A DNA stretch of 64,000 nt from Cryptomeria japonica. Taxonomy: Eukaryota; Streptophyta; Pinopsida; Cupressales; Cupressaceae. The translations under genes and the position numbers were made by a program. Position 1 is the first letter of the stretch; every line of letters starts with the position of its first letter. The notes beneath the pieces were generated by a model. The model saw nothing but the letters and a program-made list of their open reading frames with translations. It was not told the DNA's origin and did no database searches. Location: contig NC_081411.1 of the NCBI RefSeq assembly GCF_030272615.1, positions 156,264,971 through 156,328,970 on the forward strand. Direction: 5' to 3'. Below are positions 12,690-25,830 of the stretch, piece by piece.

Positions 12690-13143
12690 ATGATACTATA
12701 AGGACAACCAATTTTTTCCTCCACCTTCTCTCCCAGTGTGACAAACTCTACTCAGTGCTTTGACACATGACCCAAGAATTCCTTAACTTTCTCTCCAACT
12801 TTCATATTGAGTGTATGAAACTTGGATTGGAGATGAAGGATCTTGGTCCATGGTTCTTCACCTCATAGATGGTGGAGAGGACATCATAGATATCCTTTGA
12901 TATTGTTACATCTTTAACACTATTGGAGATGCTAAGTGTGATCAACATCAAGGCTTTGACATTAGCCTTGTCGAAGTTATTCTACTCATCTGCATCATTC
13001 GAATGTTGTATTATGCCAATAACAATCTTCCATAGCTCTTCAAAGTGGAGAATCATGCACATATTTATCTTCCACATGTCATAATTTTACCCTTTTAAGA
13101 GTTGTACATAGGAAATAAGCAAAAGAAACTTGGGAGAAGACAT
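12690..13143 (-). pseudogene. Ty1/copia gag fragment
   Basis: Reading from a minus-strand ATG at 13143, MSSPKFLLL opens the frame. It is followed by NYDMWKINMCMIL, the conserved gag N-terminal pattern (DUF4219), then KDIYDVLSTIYEVKNHG, the UBN2 gag core. At least three in-frame stops break it (after LLKG, before NNFDKAN, after FIHSI). No zinc knuckle or pol follows to the left. It is a remnant of a copia element, with no matching LTRs recognised. Confidence 0.7.
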
Positions 13144-14556
13144 GATAACACCAAAATAAAATTGCCATTCTAGGGAGCATCTAACAGGGCATAGTCAAAA
13201 TTGGTGCTCTCATGGATTGCATTTAGTGCTCCATGATTATTGAGGACACTATTGACACAAACTAAATTTTGTGTTAGTGGCATGAAGTGGTATTGATTAA
13301 TGTGATATATGGGTGATGACGAGCCCATCTTTCATTTCCAGCCATGAGAAAATCTTGCGGTAGTTGTCAAGGCTAAGACAAGTTTTTGGGTAAATTTTTA
13401 AAAGAAAATATTGGTTGTGATTAACATTTTGTCTTTAAGTGTACGCCAAGGAATTTTTCTACTATGAAGTTTTTTTTTTCCTCTACACATCTTGGTATGC
13501 ATTTTCTCTACATAAATACCTATTCCATTCTATAAAGATGATATGTGGATAATTCATCAAGGTGGCATGTAAGAAGTGAAGTTGACAACAAGTGGTGTGT
13601 TTTGTTCTTGCTAGAATTCTCTTCTATTTGATTTCTTGTTTGTAAGTAGTAATAGAAGATGTACGGGAAAAATTTGTTTTGATGATTGTTTGAATAAATA
13701 GATAAGGAATTAGTGAATGCTAATTGTGTTAGAAGATGCCAGTAGTGTTGTCCACAATCATGAAGAGCAAATACAGTAGGTAAGAAACTCCCAAACAATG
13801 TATTATTCTAGCATGTAGCATAATTTATGATTGGATATGAACCTACACACATGAAAAGGGAAAAAATGGTTGTGTTGTATAGGGGCTTGCCTAAGTCAAA
13901 CCTTATGTTTCTATTGACACCTTTACTATAGCAATGATTGATGAAAAGAGAGCTTGTCCTTAGAAAGGAAAAAGTTTGAAACCTTAACAGAAATGCTTGA
14001 AATGATAAATGTTACATTTGATATAAAACCATTGTCTTTAAGTCTTATATAAATCTTGATATTACTTGTTTGATGTTAATGTAGGTCTTTATCATACAGG
14101 AACACATAGAACTTGATCATGATTGTTGAAGCTTGATTACTTGATTCTAGACTTGTATTGAATTAATGCTTGATTGAATGCTCATAGAATGATAATCCTA
14201 AGACTTAGAGTTCAAATGAGAGAAGGAGTTGCATTTAATTGCAGGTTACATCTTTTTCAGATTTAATTTTCGAGGGAGGCCAACATCAGAAGCACTTTCC
14301 TACTACTTACAAAGACAACTATTGTAATTTCAAATTTGGGGCCAAACTAACACAACAAAGGTGCTAGGAACCCTAGTCCGCCAAGATAAGGGCACTAAAT
14401 GCCCTAGTCCAATCAGTTTAGGCTAGAACAAAGATTGATGAGTATGAGTAATTGTCAAAGAAGACAACGAATATATCACCTCAATTATTGATAAGATATT
14501 GTGAAATGTGATTGAAAAGGAAAGAAACAGAATAGTTTCAGAGATATTAATTCTGA
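13144..14556. other. Unassigned stretch between copia remnant and monooxygenase copy 2
   Basis: No coding region recognised. This is where an N-terminal exon of monooxygenase copy 2 (GxGxxG flavin-binding fold) would be expected if its intron were short, but none was found on either strand. Confidence 0.45.
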
Positions 14557-14933
14557 TTGATCTATTTATAGTAAATTATATTTCTTATAAAATAAATTTG
14601 AAGTTTTGGTTTTTATTTTTTATGATATTTATTTTTCTTTGAATTATTAATTTTTATTTTTTTTCAATATTGAATATGGTTTAGACATATGATATATTTT
14701 TTAGTATTAAAAAATAAAATGTTTAAAAAGTCTTTATGTCAAACTCATTTTTTATTCTTTCATAATAGATTCTAGAATCCTTTCTTTAGTATCTATTTTA
14801 AGATATCTTTATGTTTACTGTTCAATTTTATTTAATTTTAATTTGATATATGATCAAGGAACAAGAATACAAAGTTAGTCACATAAATTTTGAATATGAA
14901 TTTTACTAATAGATAATCTAATTTGTATTTCAG

Positions 14934-15515
14934 TGGATTAACTACGATGATGGAATCAAGATGTATAGAAAGAATCAAGCTCATAGAAACACTTGCTAAA
15001 GAATTGCCTAAGGGGACTATTAGATTCAGTTCCAAAGTTGTTTTAATAAATAAGAAGAACCCATCTTCTTTAACCTCACTAAAACTTGAAGATGGACAAT
15101 CTATTACAACAAAGGTAAATATTCCTCATTTATTTTTGCACAAATCATTTTTAAATATTATTTTATTTAATAATTGAAAAATCCATTTTATTAACAAAAT
15201 TAGATATTTATTATTCAATTGACATCAATTTCTTAACCATCTATATTACTTAATCATGATTATTTTTATGTACGTATTCCCTCTAGATATTAATAGGTTG
15301 CGATGGAGTTTACTCATTAGTTGGGAGTTTCATGGGTATACCACCAGGAAAGTCTTCAGGACGTATTGCTATTCGAGGCATGGTGACATATGCAGAGAGT
15401 CACCAGTTGGAAAAATTCCATTCACAAGTTTGGGATAGAGGATTAAGAGCAGGATTCATTCCTTGCACAGACAAACAAGTTTATTGGTTTTTAACAAGAA
15501 GATCAAAACTTCAAG
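14934..15515 (+). pseudogene. FAD-dependent monooxygenase copy 2, exons 2 and 3
   Basis: Exons 14934-15114 (181 bp) and 15287-15515 (229 bp) match copy 1 exactly in length, phase and splice sites. They encode the ETLAKELPKGTIRFSS region and then ILIGCDGVYS (the DG motif), SGRIAIRG, GFIPCTDKQVYWF. Both are fully open. The upstream intron is homologous to that of copy 1. I call the locus a probable pseudogene because of the defect in its later exon and because no N-terminal exon was found, not because of any damage here. Confidence 0.8.
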
Positions 15516-18500
15516 GTACAATTCTTATCTATAATTGTTGGTCCGTTAAATAGGTTAACCTTAATTTTATTTTTATCAATTTTTTCTATTCTTTCAATTA
15601 TTTGGATAAATCATAGAAAATGTGGCAACCTAATATAAAGTTAAGTGTAAGTGTAGCTAATAAAATAATTAATGAGAAGATCATGTTTTACATATCTTTT
15701 TCAATACGTATCTTTAAATAAATTTAATATTTCATATTAGTTTTTTGAATATATGAGTGAAAAGAATTAATAATTTGTAAAATAGATTGTGAAATTAAAT
15801 ATTTTTTAAATTTTCTCAATTTAGTATTTGAAAGGTCATTATGATTATAACTATAAATTATTTTTGACTAGAATGATATTGAATTTAAGTATCTTCATTT
15901 TGAAACTTTAATTGATAATGACAAAATAGACTTATATATGTTTTGATTATTTATACAAAATTAGGTTTCATATCGTCCTTAAAACACTTTAGTTATTACA
16001 AAATAAACTCATGGGTTGATTAAATTATATGTCCTTTTGACTAAATATTACAAAGCTATGTTGCTTTGCATATGACACCATGTCCTACTTGTAATCCTCT
16101 TTAATAGATGAAATGATAATTATTTGTTCTTTTTTTAGTTAAAGACATACCAACTAAACTCATATAGAATATTTCATGTTGACTTTTGATTATTAATAGA
16201 TCCTACAAAATTTTCATCTATATGTCATCTCAAAATAAATTCATTATGAAAGTATGATACATATATCTCAACATAAGGATATTCACAATGTTAAATTACT
16301 ATTTGACTAATAATACTAGATTTGACCTATAAGGTAAATGAGACTTCCTACTAATTATTTCTAAACTATGTCATTTTCCATTTTTCATAGGCATTCTTTG
16401 ATAGGTGTTGTCATTTTAATAGATTCAACCATCTTGACCCTTATAAACTCCTTGCCATATATTATTGATGAGATAAAAACATAACCTTGTGTTTGTTGTA
16501 CATCGGATCAAAAGAAAAAATTATATAAGAGATTATTAATATTAAATGACTCATTTAGATCTATCTTCACTTCAGACTTCCACTTCTCACTATTCTCAAT
16601 CATGTCACAAGACATTAATTATAGACATTAACATATGTACAATTATGATTATATTTTTTCCATGCTATTTTCAGATCTATGAATTGTAATGCATAAAAAT
16701 ACAAGGAAACTATTGTGTGCATATATGTTTGTTAATATTAATGTATCAAACCCATACAAAAATTTAACTAATATATATACAAAAAAATTTGTTATCCTTT
16801 GACAACAAATCCTATAGGTTAATGGATGTGGGATTCCACATGAAAATATCCATTTACAAATGAACTTTTGGCATTGATTTTATGAGTGTGCTAGAGAAAT
16901 GTCTGGAAAGATAAAAAAAATATTAATTATTTTTAATTTTTACCATTGAAGCAAAACTTTATTCATGATAATCACCATCTTTTATGCATATCATTTCTCT
17001 AAAACTAAGCTTTTCATTTTTTTATAGTTTTATATATCTTGGACCTGTTTTTGGAATGATCACTTTTACCCCAAGGGTTTCTTGTTTAAAATTTGATAAG
17101 ATCTCATGTATGATTCCTCACAGGATTATAATACTCTATGATAATTGTATTAGTCATTCATTCAATTATAATATTTCATTAACATATTTTTGTTACATAG
17201 ATTAAACTATTATACTTATTAGAGGGAAAATTACCTCTTCTTGAGATAAGTTTTCTTAATTATCCACTTTGTCTCTCCTTCCAAATTGGCCTTTGCATTC
17301 TTATTCAGAAAAAAATCTAGTAGTGTCCATAAGTTTTATCTTATTCTTTACACTACCTATTACTCTATATTTTTTAATCATTACATAAATATTTCGATCT
17401 ATGAGTATACCCTCCATTTTGATTTTTCACAACTCAAAATTACCACCATTAAACTTCATCTCTATTTTCCCAAATGTTCTTGCCATCTCAAAGCTACAAC
17501 AAGTTTATGAAACTTTTCTCTACAAAACTTGCACTAAATAAAGATTTTTATAAAAAATGTACAATGCAACAAGGGTAACAAAGATAAGAGCATACCCTAG
17601 GCTCTCATACCAACTAAAAGGAAAACCAAGTGTGGAAACGAATTTCCTATTGCAATTTCTAATAGAAGAGTGAATGAAAACATTTCTTACAAACATATTA
17701 AGCTATTATAATGTAGATGCAAATTCATAAAATTATATTTAAAAAAATGAAATGATAAAAATGAGATTTATGTGGGAAAACCCTTTCGACAAAAATCCAC
17801 ATGCCAAAGCAAAAATCAATTGTATTACATAATTGAGAAATTACAATGCAATAATAGAGTCTATGATCTTGTAGGTTAAGTTACAACAACAAAGATTTTT
17901 AATATTTTTGGGTCAATTTTAGTAGCTGCTTAGCATCTTAGAAAATAAATAATGTCTTTCCTAAAAACAAGCTAAGATATTAACATATTTATTAAGTGCA
18001 TCCATGCAAGCTATGTTCCCATTGTTTTCAAAACTATGACCAATGCATAGGTAGACAAGTGGTGTTCAAAACAATGACTTCCCATGTTCATGGGATGTTG
18101 CAAATAGAACATTCCAACCACTAACACTTGTCCTCACAAAATGTTGACTTTCCTTATACAACACTAACATCATATAAATATACCAAATCAATACTTTTGG
18201 GTAATTGAAACACATAAGCCTACTTGCCAAAATGAACTTATAAATATAGAATGTCACACATTAACTCCTCTTCACCCATAAGTCCTAAGATAGTAGTTTC
18301 TATATCCCACCAAGGTTTATCTCCACACTAGCATGCCATGTGACATCTAGGTGCTTCTCCTAAGGATTTTATAGTTACCTTTGCCATAATGAGTGCCCAT
18401 GTTAAAAGTGTCACTATTTTTTTCTTTCCACTTTACATGTGAGAAAGCATCTCTCATTTGGGTCCCACCAAGTGATATACAACATTACAAACTTAAATCT

Positions 18501-18599
18501 TGGTTTATATTAAATAACATATACACAATGAAATTAAATAATGTTGGTAGTACTCTCAAAGGCTAAGATACCTTAATTCTAAAACTAATTTTGGCATAG

Positions 18600-18990
18600 G
18601 AGTTGTAGACTTCAACATCAAATCTAAAAATAAAGATTCATTCCACAAGGTAGTATGCATCATAATTATCTTGCTTGAATATTGAGATATGAGATATATG
18701 ATAGTTACAAATGTATAATCAGCTTATTTTCATAGGAAAGTTGTGATGTAGTATGAGAAACTACCTCGATACAAAAACTCAATACCTAGCTAACTAATGT
18801 AAATAAAATTAATAAAGGTAAAAAAAAGGATGAGATCTTATCTAAACAACTTAAGACATCAAATTACACCTAGGGACTTAGTTAAATTAACATGTGAGTA
18901 CGTCCCCTTACTAAGAGATTATGAGGTACACGATCTTTACTAGATACAAGACATTATTCAATCTAACAACATCTTAAGTGTAACTTACAA
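18600..18990. repeat. Dispersed repeat A, uninterrupted copy
   Basis: The part near 18,600-18,720 recurs at about 21,165-21,290, and the part near 18,720-18,990 recurs at about 23,725-23,965. Shared phrases include 'gatgtagtatga' and 'acttaagac' in the right half and 'cttgaatattgag' in the left half. Confidence 0.65.
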
Positions 18991-19508
18991 AGTAGATTAT
19001 TATACAAATAATGTAAAATGCAAGGATGGGTCCTAGTTACTAGGCTATGTTAGGTACCCATGTGCAAATGATCTCTCACAAAGAAAGAAAATGAGAAAAA
19101 ATAATTGGGAAAGTACTTCTCTTGAAAGGAGAGAACACAAATAAAAATAATGTGCAAGTATTAGAGTAGGTGATGTATGAAGGTATCATAAATACCTTCA
19201 ATAACTACATCTATCATAAAGATACTATCAATATATCTCCCAAAAGACGGGAAGAGAGAGGCTACGTAAGAAACCTATAATGAATAATTTTTTGTAAAAA
19301 TGGTAAGATCTGAGGAAGTTAAACATGATCCAATATCTACAAATCAATTGTTTCCCCTTAGGAAGAAAAAAAATATAAATGTGCTTCTCATTTAGGACAT
19401 TAATTGAAATATAGAAGCATGGAGAAGAATGATGATGTCTTTGTAAAATACTCATGTGTATCCTTATCCAAGCAAGATGATCATGTCACGATACAATCAA
19501 GTACATGC

Positions 19509-20108
19509 CTAATCAAAGAAGAAGGTCACAAAGTTGAACTCTAAAAACAAATGGTGTTGAATAAGATCTAAAGAAAATGATGGGTTGACAATATGAGTAC
19601 TATGGTCATCATCGATAAAGATAGTTAACCCATCAAATATGTCCAAATTTAAAATACTCAGATGGTCCTGGTGAATAGGAATGATGGAAGTCTCAATCAA
19701 AGACTCTATACAAGGAACTAATGAAGGTTAAGATATATCAAATATATTTGAAGGAGAATCAAGAATATTTAAAGAAACCTCATCCTCATATTTTGGAGTT
19801 TCAAAGTACTCCAAAGAATTAAACTCTTGAATAGTATTACATTCAAAAGATAAACTTTCTAAAGAGTAAAAAGCCACAAGATAATTTGAAATAAAATAAT
19901 TTGTGAATATCTAAATATTAGGATTTCCATATAGCTCCCAGATGATAGTACAAAGTGTATGAGGATACTCAAAATAAATAATAGAATTCAATATGTCATC
20001 GTCAACATGCATTTCTATAACTCCTAAGACATGATCCCTTTTACAATTCCAAGATAGTTTTATACTATATGTATAAGGATGGGAAACAAGACCATACAAA
20101 TATGACAA
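19509..20108 (-). pseudogene. Unrecognised degenerate reading frame, about 200 codons
   Basis: One minus-strand phase reads almost continuously from 20108 to 19509 with only two internal stops (near 19,915 and 19,730). It has a believable composition: acidic, Ser/Phe/Ile-rich, with phrases such as EMHVDDDILNSIIYFEYPH and LDIFDGLTIFIDDDHSTH. I know no family for it. In position it lies among repeats inside the monooxygenase intron, so it is more likely transposon-derived than a host gene. Confidence 0.35.
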
Positions 20109-21299
20109 ATAATTTAACCATCTAAGATGTTCTATGATGCCATCTCTTAATTATTTATAGTTTCCCATTTTCAAGATGATTAGAGAAGGATGAAATGAAA
20201 AACCAATTACAGACTATGATATTTCTCCAAAATTAGACAGATAGAAAATCTGTGTAAAATTTTAAAAAATGAAAAATATGATCAATATTTCAAATGAAGC
20301 CTTTCCAAAAAAATAGAACATCTCTAGGATTCAGGATGTTCAAGTAATTGATAGCATGCTAGATTTTTAAAAAACTAAAAATTTAATTCCTAGGGATGAA
20401 TCTAGAAAAAGTGCATGGGTACAATGATAGAACCCATCAAAAAATTTCTAATGCCACAAAAATCATGAATATTAGATGCTACGGAAAAAAATTATAAGGT
20501 TAGAGGTCCAACAACGAAAGTAAATATATATGGAGATATATAATTGGAGCAATTGTATAATATCCAAAATTGTCATAATTGCTAATAAACTAAGTAGTAA
20601 AGAATGTAATATTGAGAATTTACACTAATATAAACTATATAGAAGTAATGCAAGTGGAAGAATATTCCTCTAGATATGCTAAACTTGTACTAATAGAATT
20701 AGTAGTTCATTGATGTAGACACCTATATAGATTGTATAGACCGTATGTCCAAGTACATATATGTATAGATTCATATAGATAGAATAATGAGATAGATTTC
20801 TTTAGTTGCCTTCAGTAATAATGATGAAAATTTAAGATTTGGTAGGAATTCCTATAGTTCTTGGGCCTTTTGTACCTTTTGTATGTAGTGGTAGGTTTCT
20901 TTTGGCCAATCTAATGCAAAAAATTAGCTACTATTAAGATTTTGTAACCTCCTCTAATTTGAAACCCTTGTAACTTTGTTGAAAAGTGTCAAATTTAGAC
21001 AAAATGAGAGTCAATATGAAATTTGTTAAGTATTTGGGGCTCAATTGTAAGTTCAAATATCCTCCAAAACATGCAAAAAAAAAACCTATAATGAAATGTC
21101 TCATTTGGGAATAGCTTTGCAGTAAGATCTGAGAAGGGCTTTGCATGGAAATGGATCATATACCATATAGAAGTATAGACTCTAAGATCATCTATAAAAA
21201 TAAAGATGTATTCTATAAGAGAGTATGCAAGATAATGATCTTTCTTGAATATTGAGCTATAAGTTATAAGAAATGTTCTAATTAGATAAAGTAGGAGAG

Positions 21300-23300
21300 G
21301 GAGCAAACCGTTACATAATAACCAAATGAAAGAAGAAGGGGGTTTGACAAGATATGAAAAACCCAACATTAAGGACAAGCAAACACAATGAAAACCAAAA
21401 CCAAAACTAAATAGAAATAAAAAGAAAAACAACACTACACCGAAACCTAGCAAAACCCAAAAACAACCCCTAGAAGACACAAACAAATTATCTACAAACT
21501 AGGGGCTTTAACAACTTGCCAATCCTGGATAATATCCTCTCGTTTATCTCAAAATGAGTCTCTTGATTTTATCCTTTGTAGGAGTAATAGTAGGGGAGTC
21601 AAAATTAGCATTAATAGTTTTACCAGATAGCTCCTAGATATCACCAACAATAGCAACCTCCAAGGGCCTCTTCCTCTTAGCGTCTCTATACTCAAGCTCT
21701 TTCTAGAGGACCTAGATTGAAGTTGACATCCTGTTTTCCATATCCTTGCTAAAAGTGACAATCTCTTCTAATTTTTTTTCAACACATCTTGATTGCCTTG
21801 GATAGAAGATATAACCCTCTCCATATTATTCCTTTCTTTCTCCAAGGCCACCTTAGCGCTTAAGACCTTAAACTATGCACCTAGAGTTTCCAATCTATTG
21901 ATTCTCTCAATCGAATCATTTATTGCAGCTCAAATTCTATCATCCTTATCATCCATGAACCCATCCCCCTCCCTCACATTCATCTAAGCTAGAGCCTCCG
22001 ATCTATTGGTTTTTATTTTAGAAGTGTGAAGCTGGGCCAAAAGTCATCTAATAATCTCATTTTTATTGTTTTAGGTGTTGTAAAATTCATTAAATTTATT
22101 CACCACCTCCACCAAATGTAGCTTACCAAGAGAAGAAATAGTGGAGGGTGGAGTGGAACCCAAGGTCCACAATGAAGGATTAGGGGCAAACTTAGATGCA
22201 TTAGAGAGGGAGTCTTTTTGTGTCCATTCAAAATCGGTAGTCCAAGAAGAAGAATAGTAATTGAAGATGACCTCCTGGTTCACAAGACCACCCACATTAT
22301 TTTCTTTCTAAGGCTGAACATGAGACTCAATGTTCTTCATTTTGGTGGTATGTTGGATATCGACATGGGTAGAGAATGATTTAGAGGAAGTAACCTTATA
22401 AATACTTTAGGTACCTCTACACTTAGTCTCTGGGAAATTCAATAACTCCACAAATAGCATAGGGTTCAGATGAGAACTAGTAAGGTTCAATTGAGGCCAC
22501 TATCAGGGGACAAAGACAAATAAAAATTGTATAGTTTAAGTACTATCCCTTGGTGAAGGGATAACACATCCATCAAATTAGTGACACTAATCGATTGAGA
22601 CAAACAAGAAAATCCAGAATGAAAAGTTCATCTTAACACCATGCCTAAAGTGATTCATTATGGAAAAAGGTTGAGAATGGAACCTTTTGTACCTACCATC
22701 TAGAGTAACATACTTTAGTATAAAAACAACAACCTTCTATTCACCTAGGAGATCTTCTCCTTTGAAACCACTTTGCAGTTGAGAGATTCTCTCATCACCC
22801 ACCAAAAAATCTCTTAAAGTCCTCCTTGGAATTCCCTTTGGGTTCTTTATGGAATGCCACCCCTTCAAACAAGATCCTAGTCGAAGCCACAATGAGTTTC
22901 ATAAAAATAGTGAAAGACATCCCCAATAGAAACCTTCCCTTCATTTCAAGAATGAGAAAATTAATGAAGACAAAGGGGTCATGGCCTTTCATAGACTCAA
23001 TGTAGGAGGTAAAATAACCTCTCCATCATGCAGGCCAAAGTACCTCATCTTTTTTAAGGGACTCATAATTATCAGTCTTAGACTAAATTAAATCTCTCCT
23101 CTAGTAGGCCAAGGACCACAAAAAATAGGTAACTTGAAAGAAATAAAAATAGGATAAATCAAGCTTAAAATAAGAAAATGACAAACAATAGAGAAATTTA
23201 AAATAGAAATCCTATTCCATAAATTAATAGGCATATTTCCCACCATGTAATGATGACAATAAGCACTAGAAAAGATAATAATTAACATAGAAAAATTATT
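21300..23300 (-). other. Coding-like but unrecognised minus-strand stretch
   Basis: Short minus-strand open pieces at 22795-22992 and 22071-22295, and a stretch near 22,640-22,790 reading ERISQLQSGFKGEDLLGE, look like eroded coding sequence in shifting frames. No domain was recognised. Its place next to a LINE RNase H suggests LINE-derived sequence. Confidence 0.3.
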
Positions 23301-23316
23301 TAAATCATATATGTGA

Positions 23317-23745
23317 TTATATCATCATGGATTGTGACATAAACATCAACTGGAGATTGTTCATGCAAGTCCACATTTTCAAAGAACTAGTGTAGCAACC
23401 CATGTTAGCCAATCCATCAATTGACTTATTCCCCTCCCTAAGGGCATGGATCAATCTAACTTTTCTGATGGTGAAAAGAATATAGTAGGATTTAAATATT
23501 ATATCTTTCATGGGATAACCTAGGAATGCTTCATCATGAGGGATCATGATTACATTTTGAGTCCCCTTCAATAATGATTTTCTGAGAAGTCTGTTGCCAC
23601 ATCAACAAAGTTGGAATTATGGACTCGTCAATTGGTCACGCAAACAAGCACAAGATTTCCTTTTTATCTCTTATGATGCCATCCTCACTTGCTTGACCTG
23701 ATTTACCTTTGGAAGAACTATCAAAATTTAACATAGTTTATTTAG
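23317..23745 (-). pseudogene. LINE ORF2 C-terminal RNase H fragment
   Basis: The minus strand reads LNFDSSSKGKSG near 23,730 (the first catalytic Asp of RNase H, normally NFDGAxxGNPG), then GIIRDKKEI. After a stop and a frame change it gives IRKVRLIHALREGNKSIDGLANMG (23,317-23,571). That is the C-terminal 'RExNxxADxLAN' signature of the RNase H domain at the end of plant L1-type LINE ORF2. In the last motif the usual Ala-Asp is Ile-Asp. Reverse transcriptase was not found beside it. Confidence 0.65.
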
Positions 23746-23999
23746 GAAAATTTGATGTAGTATGACCAATTACCTTGATGCAAACATTAAATGCCTAAGT
23801 AACTAAAGTAAATAAAAATCATAAAGATAAGAAAAGGATAAGATGTTATCTAAAAGAACTTAAGACTTCTAGAATGACCCTTAGGACCTAGCTTAATTTC
23901 ACATGTCAACATGTCCCCTTCTTAGAAAATTACAAGGTACAGGACATTATTCACTCCAACAAAATTTGGATAATAGAGTTTGATGTAAAACTTGAAGCG

Positions 24000-25830
24000 G
24001 AAAAATGACAATTTTTTTTTAAATCATACTAATAACATAGGTTGTGAGAACAACATTGAAAATAAAAATGAAAAAGATACATGGCAAGCGGGAGAGAGAG
24101 AGGGAGCAAGAGTGGTGTAGCGGTTTCAAAATGTGATGGGAAGGGTGAGGGATATGATGATATAGAGGATGATGATGAAGCTTTGGATTTTCCAAGTCTA
24201 CAACTAACGACAAAGGGAGATTTGTGTTTGAGGTTGTGGGTTCATTTCCTTCTCCTCCTCTCTAGTTGGGTCCTCTATGGTTTGGTGGGAAGTTCCTTGG
24301 TTGGCTTGCTTTCCCCACGTTTTGCTTGGAAGCCAATTATGGTGTTTTGGGTGTTTGGGACTTTTTCATTTCTATCTTGGAACTAACTCCTTTTCTCTCT
24401 TTCTCCATTCATGTTATAAGAATTTGTGCTTGGTGGCTAGGCTTTGTGGGAGTGTTTGGTATCCTTGAAAGATGGTGCATGGGATTATTCCTATCTAGTG
24501 GATGGTGTTTAGGATTTTGTCTACAAGGTGGCTTTAGATGGGTGTTTGTTTACCCCTTTCTATGAGTTCCTTTGTTCTTCATGCATTGTTTTAGATCATA
24601 TGTTTTCCTGGTGGGATGTCTCTTGGGGGTAGGATGTTTCTCTTGTCCCCTTGGGGTTTTCATTGAGTCCCTCATATTTCTCTTTTGGGGTTTCTTCCTC
24701 GTCATGGGTCCCTATGCTTAGGAGATCTCTACTTCCTTACACCCATATTTGGTTGGCTTTGTTATTTTTTTGCTAGATTGGTTGTGGGTCTATTGGTAGA
24801 TTCATGGGTGTGTAATTTGTGGTACTAGGGATTTATATTATTGACTTGTTAGTTGGGGCTATTGTGGTGGGAATTGATTTCACAAAACCTATTGAGGTGG
24901 TTGCTATGTTTTTTGTTGTTCTTGACCCTTCTAAGATGATAAGTTCCCGCAACATTGCTCATGTTCCTATTGAGGTGGATTTTTGGTAGGTTGCAAGGGC
25001 TCCTTCTCTATATTTTTTTGATCTCCTTGCTTCCCCTTTCTTCTTGGAATAGGTTTTAGGTTGCCTTGGTTAATCTATTGGTTTTGATATTTTTTTTGTT
25101 TTCTAGCGGTGAGTGTTGGGGGAGTTATGAGGTTGTGTCTTTTATGTGGATGATGGTGTTCCTTTTGGAGTATAGCTGTTTTTGCAAGTTGTGGGATAGA
25201 ATTGGTTGCACAATGAGGGTTATTTACCTTATGGGCATTTAACTAGAGTGTTCTCTTCTTATTCCATGCCTGTTCTTGCGGAAAATACCAACTTCATTCG
25301 ATGGATGTTGTCCTGTAGGGTCTTGGCACATGCCTCCTCCCTTCCCCATCCTCCTGGGTATCCTCCCAGATAGATGTGTTTTTGGCCTCATGTTTGTAGG
25401 ATGGTGAGGGGTCTTGTTTCTTTAGTGGAGGCCTCTTCCCTTATGCTTGTTTCTTCCAAGCCCCTAATTCCTAGAGACACTTCTATAAATGGACTTATTG
25501 AGGTGTTTCACTTAGCTTTTTTTCCAAGGTTTCTTTCCAAGAAAAGGTTTTTAAATGGATGTCTCCATTTCATTGTTATCTCCCTCCTTGACTGAGGCTA
25601 TCTTTGTTTAAGGTGGTCCCTTTGACAACCGGTTGTAGAATTCCTCTCAAAACCCATGTTTAGTCTTTTGTTTCTTTGGTTGGTATGTTTTTAGTGTAGG
25701 GATTTTTTTTTGGAAAATGGTTTGGGGTTTTGTCCTAATCCCCTTTGTTCTGATTAAGTAATATTGGGCCTCGAGACCCTTATTTCCACCACTTGTGTGC
25801 TCCAGTCAAAAGCCTCATTTCAAAAAAAGG
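24000..25830 (+). other. T-rich stretch, possible LINE 3' end
   Basis: No protein domain recognised despite overlapping open stretches at 24,081-24,565. Near 25,725-25,830 the sequence reads 'ggttttgtcc...ctgattaagtaat' and ends in a short A-run ('caaaaaaagg'), resembling the 3' untranslated end of plant L1 LINEs. Weak evidence. Confidence 0.25.

Larger units (their letters stand above)
21165..23965. repeat. Dispersed repeat A, second copy split by an insertion
   Basis: The left half (21,165-21,290) and right half (about 23,725-23,965) of the repeat at 18,600-18,990 lie in the same order and orientation but about 2.4 kb apart. The simplest reading is insertion of the intervening DNA, which includes a LINE RNase H segment, into the second copy. 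Confidence 0.55.

Noticed and set aside
24081-24565. Overlapping plus-strand frames with Trp/Gly/Phe-rich products
   Set aside because: Three frames are open over the same stretch, composition follows the T/G bias, and no motif was recognised.
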